Source: Granulicella aggregans
GTDB taxonomy: Bacteria; Acidobacteriota; Terriglobia; Terriglobales; Acidobacteriaceae
Assembly: GCF_025685565.1 (NCBI RefSeq)
Contig: NZ_JAGSYE010000002.1
Span: forward strand, 248,001-312,000
Length of the DNA stretch: 64,000 nt
Direction of reading: 5' to 3'
The first letter of the stretch is position 1. Each line of letters begins with the position of its first letter. Below are positions 7,993 through 15,300 of this stretch, one piece after another. Under the pieces are notes generated by a model that saw only the letters and a list, made by a program, of their open reading frames with translations, did no database searches and was not told the origin of the DNA. The translations under genes were made by a program, and so were the position numbers.

Positions 7993-10143
7993 TTAGAACT
8001 GAAACTTCACCAACCCGAACACCGAGATCAGCGTCTGGCTCGTATAGATATCCCGCAGCCCTCTCAAGGGCACAAGGTCCGTTGCTCCTGCGTGAATGAT
8101 CACGTTGTCGTTGAGAAACGGACGGTAGATAAATCCCATCCCCGAGTCCACGCCAATAGTACGGCGAATGCCATTCTGTTGCAGCAGAAATTCCAGAGGC
8201 TCCGTGCGGTCAAACTGCATGAAGTTTGTGTTGGCGACAAACTTCAATGTGGGCAGCACGTCGACGTCGACACCCGCGTTGTAAAGAAAGATTCCAGGGT
8301 TGACAAAATTCGACTGCCCTTCATCCTTGCTCGATCGCAAGTCGGGAAGAAAGCTGTCGCCCGCATTCAGCGCAACACCTGCGCGCGTCAGCGGCAAACC
8401 TTCACGATTGAAGAAGCTGAACTCCCCTCCAGCGAAAGCTACGCCGTCGACGATCGAGCTGAACCCTCGCGCGGTGCTGTCCCTTACCTTGCCATCGCCC
8501 GAGGCATACAGGAACGAAGTGCGGAATCGCATGTAGTCTCGATCGACCGAAAGCTCCACCGCCGCTAGCTGGGCGTTGATTCCCGTCTTCTGCGCTGCAA
8601 TCTGATTGAACGAATCGTTGCCCAGTACCTCGTAGAACGCATGGGTCAGGTTCAGCTTGCCAATGTGTCCATCGCCCGTCCAGCCGAAGTAGTCTGCGTC
8701 GATACGATGGGGTGCGATCGTTCCAATCGGCGCAGGCCGCACAATCTGGCCGTTGTCGTTATAGTGCGTCGAGTTGTTGTCGCGTTGGAAGTGATAGCTG
8801 AACTGCGTCGTGTATCCCTTCGCAATAAAGTCCTGCATATAAAAATTCGCGACTGCAACCTCACGACCGCGCCGATGGAAGGTATTCAGCCCGCTATTCG
8901 TGTTCTTCTCCAGCAGGTCGAACATCGCCACGTTGTATTGAATGCGATTGGACAGTACGTTGCCGAAGATCCTCACACCCGGCTGCTCGTCGGCGAAGAT
9001 AAACCCTCGGAAGTCGGACACGAAAGACTGAATTCCCACGCGCAAGTTCAGGAAGTCGTAGTTCGGCCCAACGTCGAAGACCTTCACCTCGCCGAAGGCC
9101 TCCTGCAGCGACTCCGCCGTGTCGAAGTGAGTCGTACCGTTCGTCACCAGAGGACTGAAGACCTGGTTCTCCCGCGCCACCCGGTAGTTGAGGTTCACCG
9201 CCGGAGTCACCCGGATCCGCCAGTCGACGGGCCGGAACGCCGAGGTGTCGCCGTGGAAGAGATCGAGGCTGAAACGGAACGTCTGTGCGAGAAAAAACTG
9301 CCCTCCGTTGCCGAAAAAGTCAGGCTCGTTCGGGTTTGCAGTGGACTGCCCCGCCGGCGTCGGCAGCCGCTTGCCCTCGAGCGCCGTGATGCTATCCGCA
9401 GTCAAGCTGAAGAACGTCTTGCCAAACAGAGGCTTGTCCGCCTTCAATCGGTTGCGGTTGAACGGATCGTACCAATGGCCCAGAACAAAAGGCGTCTCAT
9501 CGCCAAGATTGTAGCGATGATAGTTTGGCATCGACGTGTTCCAGCGATCCGGCCTCGGCTGGAAGTAAGCCGCATCGGGAAGGATGTTCTCGAGCGGCGC
9601 CGCAACCACCGCGCCATCGGAGTCTGGTCTGCGGTTCAGTTCCCTGTAACTCGCATCGCCCAACACTTCCCCTGGAGTCTGCGGCAGGGCAAAGGCCGTG
9701 CTCCTGTCCGCTACCGTCAGGTGGACTTCGATCGAGAGCACCTCGCCCGCGTGGATCTCAACACCCTGCCTGCGCATAGCCGCACCCCCGCGCGGCGTGA
9801 AAACCAGCTCGTAACTTCCGGGAGGTATACGGAGCGCACGGAAGATACCATCACCGGATGTAGAGACCGGCACCTGGATTCCCGAAAGCCTGACCTCGAC
9901 CCCCGCCAGCGGTCTGCCTGCCTGGTCCATCACCATTCCCTGCAGGGCTCCGACTCGCGAGACCGGCTGCTGCGGAACTCTCTGCTGCACGGCCTGCGAC
10001 CGCTGCGACTCAACCTGTGGAGCAGCGGGTTCAGCCGTCTGAGCATGCGCAAACACCGGCCACGCCATAGCCGGCAGCAGTAGAGCGCACATCAGGGTTG
10101 GCCATGGGGCCAGCCATCCAGGCATCGTTCCTGTCGATCGCAT
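7993..10143 (-). CDS. Outer-membrane beta-barrel protein with carboxypeptidase-like N-terminal domain
   Basis: The 716-residue product starts with a signal peptide ending near AHAQ (about residue 34). An Ala/Gln-rich linker follows, then a carboxypeptidase regulatory-like domain (GMVMDQAGRPLAGVEVRLSG, about 67-155). The rest has alternating polar and hydrophobic strands and ends in VKFQF, the aromatic C-terminus expected of a barrel inserted by the Bam machinery. I see no TonB plug domain, so it is not called a TonB receptor. The ATG at 10143 is preceded by a purine-rich GAGAGAAAG. The same frame continues upstream to 10596, but that would swallow the divergent gene and displace the signal peptide. 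It is the first gene of a pair with the decahaem cytochrome and may be the pore that holds it. Confidence 0.75.
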   Translation of the reverse strand: MRSTGTMPGWLAPWPTLMCALLLPAMAWPVFAHAQTAEPAAPQVESQRSQAVQQRVPQQPVSRVGALQGMVMDQAGRPLAGVEVRLSGIQVPVSTSGDGIFRALRIPPGSYELVFTPRGGAAMRRQGVEIHAGEVLSIEVHLTVADRSTAFALPQTPGEVLGDASYRELNRRPDSDGAVVAAPLENILPDAAYFQPRPDRWNTSMPNYHRYNLGDETPFVLGHWYDPFNRNRLKADKPLFGKTFFSLTADSITALEGKRLPTPAGQSTANPNEPDFFGNGGQFFLAQTFRFSLDLFHGDTSAFRPVDWRIRVTPAVNLNYRVARENQVFSPLVTNGTTHFDTAESLQEAFGEVKVFDVGPNYDFLNLRVGIQSFVSDFRGFIFADEQPGVRIFGNVLSNRIQYNVAMFDLLEKNTNSGLNTFHRRGREVAVANFYMQDFIAKGYTTQFSYHFQRDNNSTHYNDNGQIVRPAPIGTIAPHRIDADYFGWTGDGHIGKLNLTHAFYEVLGNDSFNQIAAQKTGINAQLAAVELSVDRDYMRFRTSFLYASGDGKVRDSTARGFSSIVDGVAFAGGEFSFFNREGLPLTRAGVALNAGDSFLPDLRSSKDEGQSNFVNPGIFLYNAGVDVDVLPTLKFVANTNFMQFDRTEPLEFLLQQNGIRRTIGVDSGMGFIYRPFLNDNVIIHAGATDLVPLRGLRDIYTSQTLISVFGLVKFQF

Positions 10144-10220
10144 CTTTCTCTCTGGAATAGTTCGCACCCAGCCTAACGGCACTCTCGTCACACCGCAACC
10201 ACAATCCGCATCCCGCCTGC

Positions 10221-10226
10221 TACACT
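10221..10226 (+). promoter_or_regulatory. -10 box TACACT, predicted leaderless start
   Basis: TACACT ends seven bases before the ATG at 10234, and no Shine-Dalgarno site is present. Confidence 0.5.
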
Positions 10227-10233
10227 CCCGTCT

Positions 10234-10815
10234 ATGTCTGCCGCAGCCAGCTCTGAAGAACCGGTGGTCCATCAAGCCGAAGATTTTTGCAACCGGATCC
10301 ACTTCCTCTACCAGATCATCGAAGACACGCAGGAGACGGTCCGTTTCCTCGATACCAAGGCCGGCTTCTGCGTCACATTGCTCTCCGGAATGGCCGCCGT
10401 CAGTATTCAGCATCCCGGCTCCAGACCAGCAGTCCACCTCTTGCTCTTCGCTCTGTTCATGGCCGTCGAGGTCTGTTCCATCCTGGTCTGCCTGCGCGTC
10501 ATCTTCCCTACCGTCAAACCTCACATCAATAACGGAGCGCCCGCGAAGCCCCGCTTTTATATCGCGCACAACAAGGCCCATCACTGGGTGAAGCACACCA
10601 TTGCCAACCCCAGCGACAACATCTTGTCAGAATCCAAGATCACTTACTTTGAATCGCTCAAAAAGGCAACCGACGAAGATCTTATGTCCAGCCTCGCCGA
10701 TACCGTCCTCACCCTTGCCTTCGTCCGCCAGATCAAGAGCGATCGCCTCCACGCGGCCATGTTCTGCCTTATCGCGTCGGTCTTTCTCTTCGCCGCGATC
10801 ATGCTCTTCAGTTAG
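10234..10815 (+). CDS. Small membrane protein resembling Pycsar effectors (PycTM-like)
   Basis: The 193-residue product has two hydrophobic segments near residues 44-60 and 67-92, a polar middle, and a last segment near 172-192. The first segment is introduced by ETVRFLDTKAGF, like the DxKA entry to the first helix in the PycTM family, whose members disrupt the membrane after binding a cyclic pyrimidine nucleotide. The pattern before the last helix (SLADTVLTLAFVRQIKSDRL) also fits. No nucleotide cyclase is adjacent, so this is either an orphan effector or a relative with another role. It sits alone between the barrel/cytochrome pair and the caspase pair. The assignment rests on pattern recognition, and a generic membrane protein remains possible. 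Confidence 0.6.
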   Translation: MSAAASSEEPVVHQAEDFCNRIHFLYQIIEDTQETVRFLDTKAGFCVTLLSGMAAVSIQHPGSRPAVHLLLFALFMAVEVCSILVCLRVIFPTVKPHINNGAPAKPRFYIAHNKAHHWVKHTIANPSDNILSESKITYFESLKKATDEDLMSSLADTVLTLAFVRQIKSDRLHAAMFCLIASVFLFAAIMLFS

Positions 10816-10853
10816 TGCACTGGGATTGTCTTCCGTTACGTCACGAATACACG

Positions 10854-10890
10854 GGTGCCCCATCCATGCGGCCTTATCGCATGGGTGGAT
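10854..10890. repeat. Hairpin repeat, family A copy 1
   Basis: CCATCCATGCG at 10860-10870 pairs with CGCATGGGTGG at 10878-10888 around the 7-base loop GCCTTAT, with one T-G wobble. It lies between two convergent genes. The same design recurs at 37527, 42374, 48880, 51327, 52637 and 61015. Confidence 0.75.
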
Positions 10891-10908
10891 GTAAGCCGCT
10901 CACAACGC

Positions 10909-13080
10909 TTACTGCACTTGGGCCAATACGCTGTCGATGTTCTTCACATACTTCCGCGCCCTGTCGGCCTCGATCGCATCAGGGTTCGATTGAATCGACG
11001 CGGAAAAGTGCAGCTTCGCTGCCGCCAGCAGCCCAAGCTGGTTCTGCTGATTGAACTTCTCCGAGTACAAAACCCCCAGCCGATAGTTCACGCCCAGATC
11101 GTTCGGAAGATACGTCAGCGCCTTCTGACAGTACGTAATCGCCTGGTCGAACTGCTTCTGCGCGTAAGAAGTGTTGCACAACCCGAAGTAAGCCTCACCG
11201 CGAAGCTCCTTCCAGATGTCACCCTGCGTCGCCCGCGACTTCTTGCCCATCCCGAGCAGGTATCCCGCAAGATAGTAGTTCAACTGCCCCGCCATGCCTG
11301 TATCAAAGTTCGAAAGCGCGAGGTACGTGTTGTACTCGCGCTCGGCATCCGCAGGCTGCTTCAACATCCGCATACACTCAGCCAGCCAGAAGTGTGCCTC
11401 CGCATTCTTCGGCGTCAGCCGGATCGCATTCTCCGCCGCTGTCTTGCCATCGGCGAAGTCGTCCTTGCGCGCATACGCCTGCGAAAGCAGATACCAGGCC
11501 CACCCCCGGTTCGGCTCTCTTCGCGTCACCACATCAAGCTGACGTACAGCTTCATCCAGATTGCCGCTGTCCAACAGCACTGCGGCGTAGCTCGACCGCG
11601 CCTCCTGATAGTCCGGATCGAGATCGACCGCAGCCTTCAACGAGACGACCGCCTTGTCGTTCTCATAAAGCGCGCTCTGCGCCCGTCCCAGATACACCAT
11701 TGCCGCGCTGAACTTCGGGTCAAGCGCGATCGCCGCATTGAAGTGCTCGATCGCCTTCTTGTAGTTCGCCTCGTACCCCTTGTTGTAGAACTCGATCCCC
11801 TTGTCGAACTCCTCCGTCGCCGCATGGTTCGGCCGTCGCGCAATCAGTATCCGCAGGCTCACGGTAGAGTCCTGCCCCGGATACACCTGCTCCTCACGAG
11901 GGCCATCCGGCTCGTAACCCAGATGCACTCCCTTGATCGTGTGTGATCCCGGCGAGATACCCGGCAGCCTCAGCGCAGCGCCCTTGTTCACAACGCCCGC
12001 GCTCTTGCCATCGACCCACACCTCAACCCCATCCATGTTCGTCTCAATAATCAAGTTGCCGAACTGCGGCGCAGGCAGGTTCGCTCCCTTTACCCGTGAA
12101 GGGTTATAGGCCAACACCATGTTGCGATCAAAGCTGCCACGCTCGCTCGTCGGATTCTGCCTGCCCTCGGTCGCCAGCCTCACGTTAGTATGCACGTACT
12201 CCGCGAGTTCATCCGCATCGACCACGCCGTCGCCGTTGGTGTCCGCCTCGCCCTCAATTCCCTTGATGACGTAGTACGTAAAGATCCCGTGCCCGCCGCC
12301 CCAGCGATCGCTCTCGAAGCTCTGTTCGCGGTCGCGGCTCGCCGTCAGCGAGAACAACGACTTCTGTAGATCAAGCAGCGTCTGCGTCACCTGCTGCCGG
12401 TCAGCCTCAGGCGTGATCGCGCCGGAATGACACGCGTCCGTGATCAGCACCTTCCACTTGCCCCTGATCTTGCCGCCGATCTCCGACCCCAGCCCATCCA
12501 TCGGATATGCCGTTGTCGTGATGTTGTGCAGATCGACGTCGTACGTCGCCAACCATCCCTTGCCGCCCGAAACAAATCCGTGCCCCGCGAAGTAGATCAG
12601 CACGCGGTCGTTGTCCTGCGTCACCGAAGGCAGCCACACCTCAAGCTCATGCCGGATGTTCGCAATCGTCGCCCGCTCGTTGATGAGCTTGTGGACATTT
12701 TCCGGAGGAAACTGGCCGCCCTCAGGACTGATCAGCGCAGCATAGATATCCTCAGCATCGCGATTCGGAAACTCCAACTGCGCAGTAGCCGGCAGGTTCT
12801 TATAGGCCGAGATTCCGATCACCAGCGCATAGCTGCGTGGAATCGTCACCGTAACCGTCGACTTCTGCTGCACCGCCTTCAAGTCGCGTGACTCCGTCGT
12901 CGCTGGAGGAGCGGAAGGAGCAGCCTGCGTCGGAGGCTGCGCCGCGGGATCAGCCGACGGTGCCGTCTGGCTATGAGCCGAAATCCCCAACGCACCAAAT
13001 AACGCCGCGAACGCCAATCCCGCCAATCCACGAATGCACTCACTCGCCCATCTTCTGCGTTCACCGCCAAACCTTCCCAT
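10909..13080 (-). CDS. Secreted caspase-family protease with PEGA-like and TPR domains
   Basis: The product is 723 residues from the ATG at 13080. It has a signal peptide (to about residue 38) and an Ala/Pro/Gln linker. A peptidase C14 domain spans about 75-330, with the catalytic dyad visible as His167 in YFAGHG and Cys217 in TDACHSG. A calcium-loop-like DTNGDGVVDADEL sits near 280. A PEGA-like domain (about 335-400) and at least six TPR units run to the C-terminus. Such bacterial caspase homologues usually cleave after basic residues, but no substrate can be read here. An upstream extension to 13122 would put 14 residues ahead of the signal peptide and is less likely. It follows a DUF4384 gene on the same strand, a common partnership, and the two are probably co-transcribed. 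Confidence 0.85.
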   Translation of the reverse strand: MGRFGGERRRWASECIRGLAGLAFAALFGALGISAHSQTAPSADPAAQPPTQAAPSAPPATTESRDLKAVQQKSTVTVTIPRSYALVIGISAYKNLPATAQLEFPNRDAEDIYAALISPEGGQFPPENVHKLINERATIANIRHELEVWLPSVTQDNDRVLIYFAGHGFVSGGKGWLATYDVDLHNITTTAYPMDGLGSEIGGKIRGKWKVLITDACHSGAITPEADRQQVTQTLLDLQKSLFSLTASRDREQSFESDRWGGGHGIFTYYVIKGIEGEADTNGDGVVDADELAEYVHTNVRLATEGRQNPTSERGSFDRNMVLAYNPSRVKGANLPAPQFGNLIIETNMDGVEVWVDGKSAGVVNKGAALRLPGISPGSHTIKGVHLGYEPDGPREEQVYPGQDSTVSLRILIARRPNHAATEEFDKGIEFYNKGYEANYKKAIEHFNAAIALDPKFSAAMVYLGRAQSALYENDKAVVSLKAAVDLDPDYQEARSSYAAVLLDSGNLDEAVRQLDVVTRREPNRGWAWYLLSQAYARKDDFADGKTAAENAIRLTPKNAEAHFWLAECMRMLKQPADAEREYNTYLALSNFDTGMAGQLNYYLAGYLLGMGKKSRATQGDIWKELRGEAYFGLCNTSYAQKQFDQAITYCQKALTYLPNDLGVNYRLGVLYSEKFNQQNQLGLLAAAKLHFSASIQSNPDAIEADRARKYVKNIDSVLAQVQ

Positions 13081-13111
13081 ACCTATACCCTCAACCCAAA
13101 CCGACCTAGCG

Positions 13112-13155
13112 ACAACGGACAAGAACGGACAACGGTCTACTTACAACGGACAACG
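13112..13155. repeat. Short degenerate tandem repeat between operon genes
   Basis: The unit ACGGACAA appears three times (13114, 13124, 13146) in the 78-base gap between the DUF4384 and caspase genes. It resembles, in reverse complement, the GTTGT units in the hairpin at 4045-4093. Its function is unknown. Confidence 0.5.
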
Positions 13156-13158
13156 CCT

Positions 13159-13890
13159 CTACAAATGAGCCAGCCGGAATGTATACAACATCGGCGCGGC
13201 GCTCTCACCCGTTACTCCCACGGTCCCGTTGCTCTTATTGGTAAACGTAATATCACGCGACGCGCTCCCCGCCAGGGGGGCCAATGGAGCCGGAAGCGCC
13301 TGGCCCGGCGCGACCGCAGCCGGCCCGGCACTATCGTCCGTGCAGTCTCCCCGCGAGCGGAAGATCTCGTCATTACACCGCGGCTTCAGCGAACTCACCG
13401 GTCCCGGCGCGGCGAAGCTCGAGAGCACCGGCGGAGTCAACGCAGTCGGGCTCAGCAGGAAGTACAGCACATCAAATCCAGCGGGCCCGCCCACCTCAAA
13501 CCAGCCGTCTTCAACCGCCGGCACCAGATACTGCTTCGCCCGCTGTACCCGGTTGTCGCTGCCCGTCTGCATTGCAGGGAACACGGTCGCAAACTTACCC
13601 GAACTTCCCTGGTCCATTACATACAGAAAGCCGTCGTAGTGGCTTACCAACTTCAGCCGGATGATATCGCCCGTCGCGAAGACATGGCCCGCGGCCATCG
13701 CCTCCACCTTGCCATCTTTCTTCCGCTCCAGCGTAATGTCCACAACCATCGCGGAACTTGAGCTGCCGGGAGACACCGCGGCCTGGCTGCCAGCAGGGTT
13801 CACCACTTCGTCCGGCGCAGCCTTCGCCTCAGACTGCGCCACCGGAAGAGCAAGTACCAACAAGACCGAAATCAATACAAAACGGACCAC
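13159..13890 (-). CDS. Secreted DUF4384 domain protein
   Basis: The 243-residue product has a signal peptide (VRFVLISVLLVLALPVAQS, cleavage near residue 22). A DUF4384-type domain follows (about 48-160), with the pattern of a GDIIRLKLVSHYDGFLYVMDQ stretch followed by a passage about values and pressure to the end of the domain. The C-terminus is Ala/Pro-rich. The start is GTG at 13890, with GGGAG eight bases upstream. DUF4384 proteins are often encoded next to caspase-like or TPR proteins, and here the caspase gene follows on the same strand. The biochemical role of the domain is not established. It is likely periplasmic or envelope-associated. Confidence 0.75.
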   Translation of the reverse strand: MVRFVLISVLLVLALPVAQSEAKAAPDEVVNPAGSQAAVSPGSSSSAMVVDITLERKKDGKVEAMAAGHVFATGDIIRLKLVSHYDGFLYVMDQGSSGKFATVFPAMQTGSDNRVQRAKQYLVPAVEDGWFEVGGPAGFDVLYFLLSPTALTPPVLSSFAAPGPVSSLKPRCNDEIFRSRGDCTDDSAGPAAVAPGQALPAPLAPLAGSASRDITFTNKSNGTVGVTGESAAPMLYTFRLAHL

Positions 13891-14181
13891 AGCTTCTCTC
13901 CCTTAATCGCTTCCACTACTAAGGCCCGGTAAATCCACAATGCGGCTGGTACCTTTGCTACTATCCGGCTGCCACGCATTCTACTCGTATCTACGTGACA
14001 TCGCCCCATCCGGTTTGCTCCGGCCACCGTACCTCCCACAATCGGGTAATTGACCTCTGTAACGATTTGCCACATCAAGCCACTCTTTATTGCTTGCTCT
14101 TGCCCCTCAGACACGGTATCTTGCAGCGGTATATTCCCCAAGGTATTCATCCGTCCTCAACTTGCTCGCGCAAGGAGAACT
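13891..14181. other. Divergent intergenic region, 291 bases
   Basis: The region separates the minus-strand DUF4384/caspase pair from the plus-strand secreted-protein operon, so it must hold both promoters. On the plus strand the clear site is AAGGAG at 14172-14177, the Shine-Dalgarno of the next gene. A TATATT near 14130 is a possible -10 box, but no convincing -35 accompanies it. I see no RNA gene or repeat. Confidence 0.4.
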
Positions 14182-15300
14182 ATGCAATCTCAGGTCGCGC
14201 TTCTCTCAGAAAAGACATCTCCGGCCCGCGTTGATGCGGTCTCCCGTATCGCCGTCGCTGCTGCACTTTCGCTCACCTGCGCTCTCTCCGCCACGTTCGG
14301 TTGCGGTAGCGGAACCGTCCAGTCGATCGGCTCAGGCTCGCAGAGCAGCGCGGTGCCCACCGCCTCCGCGCAGGGACCGCAACTCGGCTACCTCTGGCTC
14401 GACTCAGACCGCACCCTCCGTCCCATTCTGGGCGTAGCAGGAGCCTCGCAGATTGGCCAGAGCCTCGTTCCCGCAGGCGCCTACGTCGGTGCCGCGAGCC
14501 ATGCCGCTGCGAATATCGCCATTCTGCAGGACACAGACGGCAGCTTCGACCTGATGCGGCTTCCCTCCGGGTTACCAGCTTCGCTCTCGGTCAAGCTCCC
14601 CACGGGCGCGGCTGTCAGGATATCCCCGTCAGCAGCGAGTGCGCTCCTTTACACTCCCGGCACAAACTCGGCGACACTGATCACCAACCTGCTGTCTACA
14701 CCGCAGGCGCAGACCGTAAAACTCTCCGCTTCCATCGTGGATTCAGCCGTAAGCGACACTGGGACGATCGCTGCGGAGTACACCCAGGGTTCCTCGATCG
14801 CCCTGGCGGTCACCTCGACGTCCGGCCGGTCCGTTCCACTCGCCAATCTTGGCGCGGCCGGGGGCCTGAGCTTCCTTCCCGGTCACGACGACCTGCTCTT
14901 CGCCGATGGCGCCGCAAACAGCGCCACCCTTGTTCGGTCGGCAACCTCGGCCCCTGCATCCTCACTGGTTCAAACCGGGTCTCTTCTTAAGTCTCCCTCC
15001 GCTCTCGGGGTCTCGGGCAGCGGCCGCTGGGCCCTCGTCGTCAACAACGCCGCGAACAGCGCAACTCAGACGCTCGTCCGGATCGATCTCAACACTTTGA
15101 CCACCGTTTCGGTGTCATGTTCCTGCAAACCCACTGAAGCGGCGGTCCTGACCGACGAAGGCGCATTCCGCGTCACGAACGTAAAGTCAGGTGCGAATTG
15201 GATTGTCGATGCCTCTTCAAGTTCACCTCGTACGCTGTTCATTCCCGCTCTGCCTCAGACCGCCAACACATCCCTGGTAGCCGCAAATATTGCGCCATGA
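14182..15300 (+). CDS. Secreted lipoprotein-like protein, probable beta-propeller
   Basis: The 372-residue product begins at the ATG at 14182, four bases after a perfect AAGGAG; longer in-frame starts lack such a site. A hydrophobic signal (about residues 20-40) ends in ATFGCGSG, which fits a lipobox, so the protein is probably anchored by lipid at the envelope. The remainder is rich in Ser, Ala, Thr and Leu. It shows repeated strand-like blocks (GYLWLDSDRTLRPILGVAG, LSFLPGHDDLLFADGA, GRWALVVNNAANSA) that suggest propeller blades. I do not recognise the family. It is the first gene of a three-gene operon and overlaps the next by ATGA. Confidence 0.65.
   Translation: MQSQVALLSEKTSPARVDAVSRIAVAAALSLTCALSATFGCGSGTVQSIGSGSQSSAVPTASAQGPQLGYLWLDSDRTLRPILGVAGASQIGQSLVPAGAYVGAASHAAANIAILQDTDGSFDLMRLPSGLPASLSVKLPTGAAVRISPSAASALLYTPGTNSATLITNLLSTPQAQTVKLSASIVDSAVSDTGTIAAEYTQGSSIALAVTSTSGRSVPLANLGAAGGLSFLPGHDDLLFADGAANSATLVRSATSAPASSLVQTGSLLKSPSALGVSGSGRWALVVNNAANSATQTLVRIDLNTLTTVSVSCSCKPTEAAVLTDEGAFRVTNVKSGANWIVDASSSSPRTLFIPALPQTANTSLVAANIAP

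Noticed and set aside
8641..10083. A 480-codon open frame on the plus strand
   Set aside because: It is antisense to the beta-barrel gene with the same Arg/Val/Leu-rich shadow composition and no start signal.
7993..10143. TonB-dependent receptor call for the barrel protein
   Set aside because: No plug domain or TonB box was seen between the carboxypeptidase-like domain and the barrel.
10144..10596. Upstream extension of the beta-barrel gene
   Set aside because: It would overlap the divergent PycTM-like gene and place 151 residues ahead of a clear signal peptide.
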